Shown piece after piece: positions 8,523 through 18,007 of a stretch of 64,000 nucleotides of DNA. The stretch comes from Sphingobacterium spiritivorum ATCC 33861 (GTDB lineage Bacteria; Bacteroidota; Bacteroidia; Sphingobacteriales; Sphingobacteriaceae): positions 1,762,903 through 1,826,902 of the forward strand of contig NZ_GL379770.1 in assembly GCF_000143765.1 (NCBI RefSeq). Direction: 5' to 3'. The notes under the pieces are model-generated. The model made no database searches, was not told the origin of the DNA, and worked only from the letters and a program-made list of their open reading frames with translations. Position 1 is the stretch's first letter. The number at the start of each line of letters is the position of its first letter. The position numbers were made by a program, and so were the translations under genes.

Positions 8523-10016
8523 TTATATGATATCGCTGATGAGATTTCCTTCTACATCTGTAAGTCTGAACGGACGTCCCTGAAACTCATACGTAAACTT
8601 TTCGTGGTCAAAGCCCAGCAGATGGAGCATGGTCGCATGTACATCATGTACCGAAGACCTGCCGCTGACTGCTGTAAATCCAATTTCGTCAGTCTCTCCG
8701 TAGGTCACACCCTTGCGTATACCACCTCCTGCCATCCAGATGGTATAGGCATCTGTATGATGGTCTCGGCCCATAAAAGGCATATCGCGATTATCTCTGT
8801 TCTCCTGCATAGGTGTACGTCCGAATTCACCGCCCCATACAACAAGAGTTTCATCCAGCAATCCCCGTTGTTTGAGATCCATAATCAAAGCTGTCATCGG
8901 ACGATCTATTTCCCTGCATTTATTCCTGAATCCCAGATCTATAGAATCTGAAGCACTGGTGCCGTGACTATCCCATCCCCAGTCAAATAATTGTACAAAA
9001 CGTACTCCCTGTTCCACAAGCTTGCGTGCGAGCAGGCAATTGTTTGCAAAAGATTCTTTACCCGGCTGTGTTCCATACAACTCATGTATATACTCCGGTT
9101 CAGATGCAATATCCATTACCTCGGGTACTGCAACCTGCATTTTATAAGCCATTTCATACTGTGCGATGCGGGATAGTGTCTCCGGATCCTTGTAGGTTTC
9201 ATACTCATCCATATTCACTTTGTTGATAGCATCTATCGTGTGTTTTTTAAGATCTCTTCCCATTCCGTCCGGATCGGCAATATATAAGACCGGATCTCCT
9301 TTGGAGCGACATTGTACACCCTGATATACAGACGGCAGAAATCCGCTCCCCCACACACTTTTACCTGCATCCGGAGTTTTTCCTCCGGATGTCAGCACCA
9401 CGAATCCCGGGAGGTTACTGTTTTCCGATCCGAGGCCGTATGTCACCCATGAACCGATACTCGGTCTTCCGAGCCGGGCACTTCCCGTGTGCATAAACAG
9501 CTGAGCCGGTCCGTGATTGAACTGGTCTGTATGTACCGCTTTTAAAAAGCTGACCTCATCCGCTACTTTGCTGAAATGCGGTAAGTGATCGGATATCCAT
9601 GCCCCGCTTTCTCCATATTGCGCAAATGTAGCCTGTGGACCAAGCATATTAGGTGTACCCCGGATAAATGCAAATTTTTTACCTTTCAACAGGGAATCCG
9701 GGCATGGCTTGTTATGTAACTTGTGCAGTTCCGGCTTATAGTCAAAAAGTTCGAGCTGTGAAGGAGCTCCGGCCATATGCAGATAAATTACACTTTTGGC
9801 TTTTGCCGGAAAATGCGGTGCACGCGGGATCATCGGATTCAATGCATTCAGATTAAGCGGAGCATCTCCCTGAGCACTTCCGCCACAACTGGCTAACAGA
9901 CTGCCAAGTGCAATGCTCCCTATTCCCGCCACACAGTCTTTCAGAAAATGCCTTCGGGTAACAGCCTGCAATTTGTATTGTTGTGCTTCACGCATCAATT
10001 TATCTAAGTCTACCAT
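8523..10016 (-). CDS. DUF1501 family protein with Tat-like lipoprotein signal
   Basis: DUF1501 proteins share the alkaline phosphatase/sulfatase fold but have no firmly assigned reaction. This one carries the family blocks FDWGWDSHGTSASDS, VVWGGEFGRTPMQ and MGRDHHTDAYTIWMAGGG. The N-terminus has a twin-arginine motif TRRHFLKD (Arg21-Arg22), a hydrophobic stretch and a lipobox LLASC (Cys44). It therefore looks exported folded and lipid-anchored. At 497 residues it is full length. In Planctomycetes, genes of this family stand beside PSCyt1/DUF1549/DUF1553 genes exactly as here (five bases separate the two). Confidence 0.87.
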   Translation of the reverse strand: MVDLDKLMREAQQYKLQAVTRRHFLKDCVAGIGSIALGSLLASCGGSAQGDAPLNLNALNPMIPRAPHFPAKAKSVIYLHMAGAPSQLELFDYKPELHKLHNKPCPDSLLKGKKFAFIRGTPNMLGPQATFAQYGESGAWISDHLPHFSKVADEVSFLKAVHTDQFNHGPAQLFMHTGSARLGRPSIGSWVTYGLGSENSNLPGFVVLTSGGKTPDAGKSVWGSGFLPSVYQGVQCRSKGDPVLYIADPDGMGRDLKKHTIDAINKVNMDEYETYKDPETLSRIAQYEMAYKMQVAVPEVMDIASEPEYIHELYGTQPGKESFANNCLLARKLVEQGVRFVQLFDWGWDSHGTSASDSIDLGFRNKCREIDRPMTALIMDLKQRGLLDETLVVWGGEFGRTPMQENRDNRDMPFMGRDHHTDAYTIWMAGGGIRKGVTYGETDEIGFTAVSGRSSVHDVHATMLHLLGFDHEKFTYEFQGRPFRLTDVEGNLISDII

Positions 10017-10021
10017 ACTTT

Positions 10022-12781
10022 TTAGGATTTGGTTAAGAATTCATCCAGATTCAACAATGCATTTGCTACTACAGTACTTGCAGCTTTAGCTGCGATCTGT
10101 TGCCGATTTTTATTACCGGCAGGCGCTATGCTCAGGAACTTAGTGGCTGCTTCCGGATGGGATTTAAAATTATTCAGTGCCTGATGATATAGTTTTTCCA
10201 AAGCGATCAGTTTATCTTCAGCAGGGTCTTTAAACATGGTTCGCCGGTATCCGGATGATACAAGTTGCCGGATATTACCTTTAGCATCTTTTTCCATCTG
10301 ATTAGCCAGCGCTTTGGCCGCTTCCAGGTAGACAGGGTCATTCAGTGTCGTCAATGCCTGTAGCGGTGTATTTGTCCGGATACGGTCTACCAGACAAACC
10401 TCCCGGCTGGAAGCATCAAATGAGATAAATGACGGATAAGGACTGGTTCGCTTCAGGAAGGTGTATATACCACGTCTGTACTGATCCTCACCGGTACTTT
10501 TGGTCCATGCTTCACCGCTGTATACCGTCATCCATACGCCTTCCGGCTGATGAGGCATGACACCGGGACCATACATTTTGTCGCTAAGCAGACCACTGAC
10601 TGCAAGAGCCTGATCCCTGATCTGTTCAGCAGAAAGACGGAAACGTGGTCCCCGTGCCCAATACCGGTTTTCCGGATCTTTGTCTACCTGATTATTATTT
10701 AAGCCTGAAGATTGTTTGTACGTGGAAGATGTCACCATTTCGCGGACAAGCGATTTGATACTCCAGTTCATCTCATTCATTACTTTGAGTGAAAGGTAAT
10801 CCAGCAGTTCGCGATGTACAGGAGGAATACTCTGAGTGCCCATGTCCCCCAGCGGTTCGACTAATCCTCTTCCGAAAAGCTGAGCCCATACTCTATTGAC
10901 CAATGTGCGGGCCGTGAGTGGATTTTCTTTGCTTACGATCCATTGACTGAATCCCAGTCTGTTATTCGGTGCGCCTTTAGGAAAATCATTGAGAACAGCC
11001 GGGACTGCCGGTGTGACAGCGTCTCCGTGTACCATCCAGTTGCCGCGTTCAAATACATAGGTTGTGCGAGCCATCTCTTTAGGGTTTTCTATCATAACGG
11101 GCACACTTTCAGGGTTCATATTTACCAGTTGCATGAAAGTACGTTCCATATCCCGGCTTTTTGGATTATCCATATCTGGAAATCCTTCTCTGAACGCAAA
11201 CCATTCGATCATAAGGACAGTCTCATCTGTTTTTACGGACGGATTTTTTGCAAGCAGGTAAAGATCATGTACACCAGATGTTTCCGGAATCGGAACATGA
11301 ATTACCTGTCTTCCCTGCGTAGCCGGAAGATCAATACTGGTAAGTATCTGGCCCTTAAGACCGTCTTTTCTGATTTCCAGCTTTCCGCCCGGAGCAGATG
11401 TCCAGTAATTCAGAAAGAATAGTTTCTTACCATTCAAGGTTATGTTCTTCAGCCTTGCATTTCCACCGTTACGCAATCCCAGCCATTTGGTGTCATACAG
11501 GGCTCCGTTGCTGATCTGATCGCTGTAATGTGCGTGTACTTTGGGTTCTAAAGTGTGAAGAAAAAGCTCTGCTGAACGGACCAACTGCGGATTGCCAGTC
11601 TGACTGATCCAGTCTTTTATACTATCCAGTCTTCTTTCATCATCAGCTGTGTAAAAGCGTAGTTTGGGGTGGTCACCGTAGGTGTCTTCATCCCTTGTAT
11701 TGTTAAAAAAAGCAACAGATTTATAGTATTCCTCAAATTTGAACGGATCATAGGTGTGGCTATGACATTGAACGCATTCGAATGTGGTACTCAGCCATAC
11801 CTGATAGGTCGTATTGACCCGGTCTAATACAGACGACACTCTGAATTCTTCGCTATCTGTACCGCCTTCATCATTGTTCATGGTATTGCGGTGAAAGGCT
11901 GTAGCTATAAGCTGATCTTTTGTAGGCTCCGGCAACAGATCGCCGGCCAGTTGTTCAATCGTGAACTGATCATAGGGTTTGTCTGCATTAAAAGCTTTTA
12001 TGACCCAGTCTCTGTACTTCCATATCTGTCTGGATTCGTCTCTTTCATAACCTTTTGTATCCGCATATCTGGCCATGTCTAACCACCATGAGGCCCATTT
12101 TTCGCCGTATCGGGATGATGAGAGCAAGCTGTCAACACGTATTTCATATGCGTCTTCACGGGTATCTGTTTCAAAACTGCGGATCTCTTCCCAGGTAGGC
12201 GGTACTCCGGTCAGATCCAGATATACTCTTCTTAACAGGGTTTGCTTATCCGCTTCATCGGAAAACTTCAATCCCTTGTCGCTGAATTTGTCTTGTACGA
12301 AATAATCAATATCATTTGAAATTCCTGATGGGTACTTTCCGAATAGTCTGGCAAATGAAAATGGTTTGGGTACTTCCACTTCTTTGGGCAAGGTATATGC
12401 CCAATGCTCTCCCCATTTAGCGCCTTCATTTACCCATCTTTTGAGAATATCGATCTCAGCTTCACTGAGCGGAGCCGCATTATAAGGCATACGGAGTTCC
12501 GGATCTTCATGGGTTAATCTTTTAATGAATTCACTATGCTCCGCATCTCCGCGAATAATGGCTGGTTTACCCGACTCTGCTTTTGCAAAGGCTTCGTTTT
12601 CAAAAAGTATGCTGAAACCTCCGTTTTTCTTAACTCCTCCGTGGCAGGTAATACAATGTTTATTCAGTATAGGTTTGACTTCAGTACTAAAATCAACAGG
12701 TTCTTCTTTTGCAAAAGCTAACAGGGCTACTCCGATGACAAGAAGCAGTAAAACTGCAAACACAATAATTTTTCTAATCAT
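10022..12781 (-). CDS. PSCyt1-DUF1549-DUF1553 (PSD1) multidomain cytochrome protein
   Basis: The 919-residue protein has the classical planctomycete arrangement. A single N-terminal membrane anchor/signal (3-24) is followed by a cytochrome c-like domain with heme motif CITCH (43-47) and RMPYNAAPLSEAEI. Next is DUF1549 (about 155-360), containing a second heme-type motif CVQCH (336-340), then a beta-sandwich segment (about 430-530), and DUF1553 (about 620-870) with GRGLVEPLGDMG and SGLLSDKMYGPGV. The family is thought to act in periplasmic oxidation of carbohydrates, but no reaction is established. It is first in a four-gene operon with DUF1501, TIM-barrel and cytochrome-LRR genes. Confidence 0.9.
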   Translation of the reverse strand: MIRKIIVFAVLLLLVIGVALLAFAKEEPVDFSTEVKPILNKHCITCHGGVKKNGGFSILFENEAFAKAESGKPAIIRGDAEHSEFIKRLTHEDPELRMPYNAAPLSEAEIDILKRWVNEGAKWGEHWAYTLPKEVEVPKPFSFARLFGKYPSGISNDIDYFVQDKFSDKGLKFSDEADKQTLLRRVYLDLTGVPPTWEEIRSFETDTREDAYEIRVDSLLSSSRYGEKWASWWLDMARYADTKGYERDESRQIWKYRDWVIKAFNADKPYDQFTIEQLAGDLLPEPTKDQLIATAFHRNTMNNDEGGTDSEEFRVSSVLDRVNTTYQVWLSTTFECVQCHSHTYDPFKFEEYYKSVAFFNNTRDEDTYGDHPKLRFYTADDERRLDSIKDWISQTGNPQLVRSAELFLHTLEPKVHAHYSDQISNGALYDTKWLGLRNGGNARLKNITLNGKKLFFLNYWTSAPGGKLEIRKDGLKGQILTSIDLPATQGRQVIHVPIPETSGVHDLYLLAKNPSVKTDETVLMIEWFAFREGFPDMDNPKSRDMERTFMQLVNMNPESVPVMIENPKEMARTTYVFERGNWMVHGDAVTPAVPAVLNDFPKGAPNNRLGFSQWIVSKENPLTARTLVNRVWAQLFGRGLVEPLGDMGTQSIPPVHRELLDYLSLKVMNEMNWSIKSLVREMVTSSTYKQSSGLNNNQVDKDPENRYWARGPRFRLSAEQIRDQALAVSGLLSDKMYGPGVMPHQPEGVWMTVYSGEAWTKSTGEDQYRRGIYTFLKRTSPYPSFISFDASSREVCLVDRIRTNTPLQALTTLNDPVYLEAAKALANQMEKDAKGNIRQLVSSGYRRTMFKDPAEDKLIALEKLYHQALNNFKSHPEAATKFLSIAPAGNKNRQQIAAKAASTVVANALLNLDEFLTKS

Positions 12782-12865
12782 TTTTTATTTACAACTGGCA
12801 AATCGACTTAAAGATATTAAGCTGTTCAAAACAGATTTATAATAAGTAGATTAAGGTTTATAATA

Positions 12866-12919
12866 TACAGCTGTACTTCATTAAAAAACATAAAGCATGT
12901 ATAGCTGTGTACAGTTGTA
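12866..12919. repeat. Cluster of TACAGYTGTA-like elements upstream of the PSCyt1 operon
   Basis: Three related 10-mers are visible: TACAGCTGTA at 12866-12875 (a perfect palindrome), TATAGCTGTG at 12900-12909 and TACAGTTGTA at 12910-12919. They lie 85-140 bases upstream of the first gene of the operon and may be operator sites. No clear TAnnTTTG element was found for this operon. Confidence 0.35.
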
Positions 12920-13046
12920 AAATTAGGTAGAGTTTGGGAGGACCACTACAACTAAAATGACCGGTAGTGACACTATTTTAACGATGTGAATTACATTTTT
13001 GCTGTCTTGTTTACACTGACGGGTTATAAGCTATGCTTATAGCGTT

Positions 13047-13835
13047 TCAATCCTGCATTAATGCACTTCTGCCACCGTCAATCAGGTAGGTTGTACCATT
13101 TGCAAAAGCTGCGTATTCACTGCATAAAAACACGCACCATGCTCCTATCTGTTCAGGTGTGCCCAGACGCTTGACAGGGTGCAGAGCGATCGTATCCATT
13201 CTTACCTTTTGGCTGTCTTCAAATGAATCAAACCACAGTTGATTTCCGGGTGTATCGATAAATCCCGGAGCTATCCCAACTGTACGAATGGATGGTGCCC
13301 ATTCTATTGCCATTGCCCTGACCATAGCCAGGAGTGCAGCTTTTGACACATTGTAAGGAAAACAACCCTGCATAGAACTATAAGCATGATTAGAGGACAA
13401 TATAATGATGACTCCATGTCCCGACTCCTGCAGCATAGGTCTCATTGCTTTACCAAGTAACCAGTGGGATTCCAGATTTAATTTTTGATTGGTATTCCAG
13501 GTTTCCTGATCACAACCGGATATGGTAGTAAATATGTTTTTGCCGGCATTGGAGATCAGTATATCTAACCGCCCGTATTGGTTTCTGATATCTTGTTCTA
13601 ATTGTTTTATTTCGAGATGATTCGTTACATCAGTCTGATAATAATGTACATCGTTGCTATACAGATGCAGTTCTTCATAAAATGTCTGAACCTGTTCATT
13701 ATTTAAAGAAAGATCAGCACAAACAATGACTTTTGCACCTGCTTTTGCAAACTGTATGGCTGCGCCTAATCCTATTCCTGAAATTCCACCTGTAATCAGG
13801 ACATTCTTTTCTTTTAAATCTAATGTAAGTGCCAT
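13047..13835 (-). CDS. SDR family NAD(P)-dependent oxidoreductase
   Basis: This is a classical short-chain dehydrogenase of 262 residues. It has the cofactor loop TGGISGIG (15-22), ISNAGKN for the NAG motif, a catalytic serine in IILSSNHAYSS and the active-site YNVSK. The C-terminal YLIDGG motif is also present. Substrate specificity cannot be read from sequence. The gene is the last of the RraA-GH2-enolase-SDR operon, starting four bases after the dehydratase stop. Oxidation or reduction of a sugar, sugar acid or sugar lactone would fit the context (inference). Confidence 0.88.
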   Translation of the reverse strand: MALTLDLKEKNVLITGGISGIGLGAAIQFAKAGAKVIVCADLSLNNEQVQTFYEELHLYSNDVHYYQTDVTNHLEIKQLEQDIRNQYGRLDILISNAGKNIFTTISGCDQETWNTNQKLNLESHWLLGKAMRPMLQESGHGVIIILSSNHAYSSMQGCFPYNVSKAALLAMVRAMAIEWAPSIRTVGIAPGFIDTPGNQLWFDSFEDSQKVRMDTIALHPVKRLGTPEQIGAWCVFLCSEYAAFANGTTYLIDGGRSALMQD

Positions 13836-13839
13836 GTGT

Positions 13840-15006
13840 CTAAACGTAAAATCCGGGTCTGGGCTCCAGAATACCGGGATGTTTCTGCATTTCTTCCTCT
13901 ATGAGATCAACTCCAAGTCCCGGGCGCTCACTGAGTGTCAATACACCGTTGTTTATCATATCTGCTATAGGCTGATCGATAACCTCATCCCGCCAGGGAA
14001 CATCATTAAACATAAATTCCTGCCTGAAAAAGTTTGGTATTGCGGCACATACATGTGCACTTGCGAGAGTTGACAGCGGACCATTGGGATTGTGAGGGGC
14101 CAGCAATACATTATATGCTTCCATCATCGTAGCCATACGTTTCATCTCTGAAGGGCCTCCGCAACGTGTAATATCGGGCATCATAATATCACAAACATTC
14201 TTTTCGAGTACCGGCCGAATGCCGTGTCTGGTATAGTGGCGCTCTCCAACACATATAGAAACGCCGGAAGGGATTCGTTCACGCATAGCTCTCAATGTAT
14301 CAGCACTTTCGGGACCAGCCGGTTCTTCATACCAGGTAATATCCAGCGTAGACAGGCGTTCGGCCATTTTTACTGCCACCCGAAAGTTGAGCATAGCATG
14401 TGTTTCGATCATAATATCAACATCCGGTCCGACAGCTTCACGAACAGCTTTACTGACCTCGAATGCAAGTTCCTGCTGCTCAGATGTCAGTGTCAGATTG
14501 GACGAAAGATCCTCTCCGTATAAATAATTAGTATGCGCAAACGGATCAAACTTTAGTCCGGTAAAACCAGCTTCTTTTACTTTCAGAGCCTGAGCAGCAT
14601 AGTCCGCCTTATTATGCCCGCCACCTGTAAACCAATAGTTAGCATACAACAGGATATCCTTCCTGAAAGCACCTCCTAAAAGTTCATAACAGGGTACACC
14701 CAGGACTTTAGCTTTTAAATCCAGTAATGCCATATCTATTCCGCTGATGGCACACATGCTGGCACCATAAGGTCCGATCCAGTTCAGATCACGATACAAT
14801 TTGGTCCATATAAAATCGGTTCGCATCGGATCCAGCCCGATGATCCGTTGCCCTGCGTGCTTTGCTGCTTCAAAAACAATGGGACTGCCGGGCCAGTTGG
14901 TTGCCTCTCCCACGCCTGTATGCCCGGTGTCTGTATATATCTTCAGCAATGTCCAGTTGTATTTTACACCTTCAACCAACCAGACTTTAACATCTACTAT
15001 CTTCAT
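13840..15006 (-). CDS. Mandelate racemase/muconate lactonizing enzyme family dehydratase (galactonate-dehydratase-like)
   Basis: This enolase-superfamily protein of about 388 residues removes a proton alpha to a carboxylate. Candidate Mg2+ ligands lie in MIETHAM, WYEEPAGPE and CVGERHYTRHG, and the catalytic histidine probably lies in LLAPHNPNGPLST, as in acid-sugar dehydratases of the D-galactonate/D-gluconate type. The N-terminal capping domain starts MKIVDVKVWLVEG. I chose the ATG at 15006, since the 14 residues upstream do not fit the family. It lies between a GH2 glycosidase and an SDR, so a sugar-acid pathway is likely. The exact sugar acid is unknown. Confidence 0.87.
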   Translation of the reverse strand: MKIVDVKVWLVEGVKYNWTLLKIYTDTGHTGVGEATNWPGSPIVFEAAKHAGQRIIGLDPMRTDFIWTKLYRDLNWIGPYGASMCAISGIDMALLDLKAKVLGVPCYELLGGAFRKDILLYANYWFTGGGHNKADYAAQALKVKEAGFTGLKFDPFAHTNYLYGEDLSSNLTLTSEQQELAFEVSKAVREAVGPDVDIMIETHAMLNFRVAVKMAERLSTLDITWYEEPAGPESADTLRAMRERIPSGVSICVGERHYTRHGIRPVLEKNVCDIMMPDITRCGGPSEMKRMATMMEAYNVLLAPHNPNGPLSTLASAHVCAAIPNFFRQEFMFNDVPWRDEVIDQPIADMINNGVLTLSERPGLGVDLIEEEMQKHPGILEPRPGFYV

Positions 15007-15111
15007 TAAAAAAGGTTTATACGTATATTTTTCATCTGTTCTAAACACCTGATAGACAGATAGGAAGATCTCCCGTGTCCGGATTTCTCCATCGTAGTAA
15101 TTTACATTTTT

Positions 15112-18003
15112 CTAATCAATTTTCAGCAAGAGCGATCCTTTAATTTTATCTCCTTTCCGGAGTGTAAGACGATCGTTACTGTGGGGACTTCCGTAAAAAG
15201 GTTCTGATCCGTTATTTGTATAATCTGCGATCAGCCACTGAATATGTTCGTCTTGTTTCCAGCTTCGGGATGCTTGCCTGCCATTGGAAATCACTTTTAC
15301 TTTGCTTTGTGTATGCCGTTTCAGTTCTGCAGAGATGATATTGGCTTTTGTAGACCTGAAATCATTGGATCCCAATGTATTTGCATCATCTTTCCAGTCT
15401 GCTGCCAAGGGTTTTCCGTACGCTTCAGCTTCATATACGTTATTTGCATTAAGCTTAGCAAATCCTTTATTCCGCCCGATATGGTTTTGCGGATAATAAC
15501 TGAAGGGACCTTCTCTGTGCCAGGTGAGCTCATCAAAAGTGAGGGGCAGTTCCATCATCAGTCCATACTGATAAACCGGGATATCACTTTTTAGATACTC
15601 CATTTCATACCTCACTTTCAGAAGACCATCTTTAGTAAAGATAAATTGTTGTTTTCCCTCTCCCTGCTGATAGGAAAGATCAAGATTGACAAGAATACTA
15701 TCTTTCATGTTTTCTACAGATACATTTTTTGCAAACAATGTATATAACGGGTAGTGTTTGAGCGGATAAATATTATTCTGATAAGTCTCTCCAGCCACAT
15801 TAGGTTTGCCCCCGTCTTCCGTATTTGCAGCTATAATAGCTAATGAAGGTCCTTTAGTAAGAATCAGTTCCTTGTTTTTCCGGACTCTAGTGATCACTCC
15901 GTATGTCTTGCTGATGCTGTAATCTATATCGCCTTGTGTAATATAGATAAATGCTGAATCTTCTTTTAAAGACAAGGGTTTGTATGCGTATACTTCCTTA
16001 ACAGGCTTCTTGTCTGTGAATAGCTCATGCTCAATTTCAAATCCTCTGGGATCTGTAAAAATAATCTCAACAGTATCTGCATTATTTGCTTGTGGAATAA
16101 GGATATCGCCTGTTTCATGTGGTTTTATTGTTGAAGTCAGCTGAATTTCTTTTCCGTCAACCAATGCCACTATCTTAACATCTTCTAGAGAGCGGAAATC
16201 ATAGCGATTCTGGATGGTGCATATTATTCCGTCTTTTGTTCGTTTTATATTGCTGACCCGGATTGGCGAGTATGCTTTCTTTATGCCATAGTACTCCGGT
16301 TTTGTTCTTCTCCAGCCATCTAAAGGTCCCCATGGTCCGTACCCGACAATTCTTCCATCGGGAAGATGAAAGGTATCATCAATTCCACTCCATACGGCTC
16401 CGCCGAGATTTGCCTTATGCACATATATGGAATCAAAAAAACTTAGCATGGGTGCATTAAACAGATCTCTTATCCCAGGATCTGTCAGCAGTTCCCTTCT
16501 GTTGTACGTAGATAAGTGTGCATACTCTCCGAAAAGTGTGGGGCGTGAGGCTGTATCTGTGATGGCGGGTCCGTTGATTCCGGGATAATGATAATTGGCT
16601 ATATCCGCCTTGCTGCCTGCATTATTGAACCCTCCCCATGTCTGATCATGAAAACCGGTTAGCCTGCTTTTGTCCAATATTTTAACGGTTCTGTTCACTT
16701 CCTCCCATAATTTGCTCCATCGGGATTCATTGCCTAATGACCAGAGAATAACAGAAGGATGCTTTTTATTCGTCATGACATTTTCTCTGTTAGCCTGTAT
16801 CATCAGCGGTAAAAACTTAGGATCCTGGTAATCCCAATGTTGCCAGATCGGAGAGGCATGGTGCTGAATCCAGTTTAAAGCGGATTCACTTTCCACGTAC
16901 AGGCCTAATTCGTCAGCTGCCTGCAGAAACTCTTCAGAAGGTGGATAATGTGAGGTGCGTATATAGTTGAGGTTCGCTGCTAGAAACAGCGCTGCATCTT
17001 TGCGGTCGAGCTCCGGATCAGATGCTCTGCCGAGTAAGGGATGGATGGAATGGCGGTTTACTCCTTTTAGTTTAATGGGTTTGCCATTGATCAGCAATTG
17101 ATTCCCCGCTACTTTTATTTCTCTGAAACCTACTTTCTGAACATTGCGCTGGATCATATGACGATCGTTCATCAGTTCTGTAGTCAACTCGTACAGATAG
17201 GGCGTTTCTGCAGTCCAGTGATTGGGTTTGTCTACAGCTATGCGTATATCAAGCTGTTTTGATTCCAGGGCTTTAAGAGATTTTTCTGAAATATTCTTTT
17301 CGAACACAACTTTCCCGTCTTTGTCTTTCAGTGTGTACCTTAATCCTGCGTATTGTGCAGATCGGGTATGATTAACAATCTGGGTACTCAGGTCCAGTTT
17401 AGCGTGTTTGTATTGATTGTCGAAAGTACTGTTTACATTGAGATCGGCAATATAAACTTGCGGAAGGGCAAATAAGGTCACTTTGCGCAATATACCGCCG
17501 ACCGTATGGGCAGCATACTGAGATACACAGCCTAATATGTCACTGATCGTATTCGCCCGTACTTCCACTGTAAGTATATTCTTGCCGGGTCTTATAGCTG
17601 AAGTCAGATCCATATGGAAGGCTACAAATCCTCCCTCGTGCTCTCCTATCATGATACCATTTACCTTGACTATAGCATGCGAACTCACGGCATCAAAGCG
17701 GACTACCACACGTTTATCCACCCATGAGGCAGGAAGTGTGAATTCTTTGTCATAGATGGCCTTTTCTCCGGGTGCTACATGATATCCCTGCATTTCCCAT
17801 TCGCCGGGAACATTGATCGCTGCTGTTGCCGATTGGTCTGTACGGAAATTCCATATACCGTTCAGTGATAGACTGGCCTCGTCTGTACCTTGCACTGAAA
17901 CCGGTACAGGAGGTAAATATGTTAAAGGAAGATGCCGTTGTGCCTGTGCTGACGAAAGGAAAGCACATAGCACTATCCAGATGGCTATTTTTTTTATTTT
18001 CAT
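15112..18003 (-). CDS. Glycoside hydrolase family 2 (LacZ-type beta-galactosidase-like), exported
   Basis: It is about 963 residues with a signal peptide (IWIVLCAFLSSAQAQ). The order is: N-terminal sugar-binding domain, Ig-like domains, a TIM barrel with LKGVNRHSIHPLLGRA, acid/base motif ILWSLGNESRW and nucleophile motif PTLFGEYAH, then further beta domains ending in a Bgal-small-chain-like region. GH2 enzymes are retaining beta-glycosidases (galactosidase, glucuronidase, mannosidase); the length favours the LacZ-like group. The start at 18003 (MKIKKIAIW) is preferred over 18030 because it gives a proper signal peptide and a four-base gap to the RraA gene. Substrate is uncertain. Confidence 0.88.
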   Translation of the reverse strand: MKIKKIAIWIVLCAFLSSAQAQRHLPLTYLPPVPVSVQGTDEASLSLNGIWNFRTDQSATAAINVPGEWEMQGYHVAPGEKAIYDKEFTLPASWVDKRVVVRFDAVSSHAIVKVNGIMIGEHEGGFVAFHMDLTSAIRPGKNILTVEVRANTISDILGCVSQYAAHTVGGILRKVTLFALPQVYIADLNVNSTFDNQYKHAKLDLSTQIVNHTRSAQYAGLRYTLKDKDGKVVFEKNISEKSLKALESKQLDIRIAVDKPNHWTAETPYLYELTTELMNDRHMIQRNVQKVGFREIKVAGNQLLINGKPIKLKGVNRHSIHPLLGRASDPELDRKDAALFLAANLNYIRTSHYPPSEEFLQAADELGLYVESESALNWIQHHASPIWQHWDYQDPKFLPLMIQANRENVMTNKKHPSVILWSLGNESRWSKLWEEVNRTVKILDKSRLTGFHDQTWGGFNNAGSKADIANYHYPGINGPAITDTASRPTLFGEYAHLSTYNRRELLTDPGIRDLFNAPMLSFFDSIYVHKANLGGAVWSGIDDTFHLPDGRIVGYGPWGPLDGWRRTKPEYYGIKKAYSPIRVSNIKRTKDGIICTIQNRYDFRSLEDVKIVALVDGKEIQLTSTIKPHETGDILIPQANNADTVEIIFTDPRGFEIEHELFTDKKPVKEVYAYKPLSLKEDSAFIYITQGDIDYSISKTYGVITRVRKNKELILTKGPSLAIIAANTEDGGKPNVAGETYQNNIYPLKHYPLYTLFAKNVSVENMKDSILVNLDLSYQQGEGKQQFIFTKDGLLKVRYEMEYLKSDIPVYQYGLMMELPLTFDELTWHREGPFSYYPQNHIGRNKGFAKLNANNVYEAEAYGKPLAADWKDDANTLGSNDFRSTKANIISAELKRHTQSKVKVISNGRQASRSWKQDEHIQWLIADYTNNGSEPFYGSPHSNDRLTLRKGDKIKGSLLLKID

Positions 18004-18007
18004 AGGT

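Noticed and set aside
10936..11422. 159-codon plus-strand frame inside the PSD1 gene
   Set aside because: A shadow of the DUF1553-containing gene, with no recognisable domain.
13025..13041. Hairpin TATAAGC-TAT-GCTTATA after the SDR gene
   Set aside because: The stem is only 7 bp, AT-rich and without T-run on the minus strand, so I do not call it a terminator.
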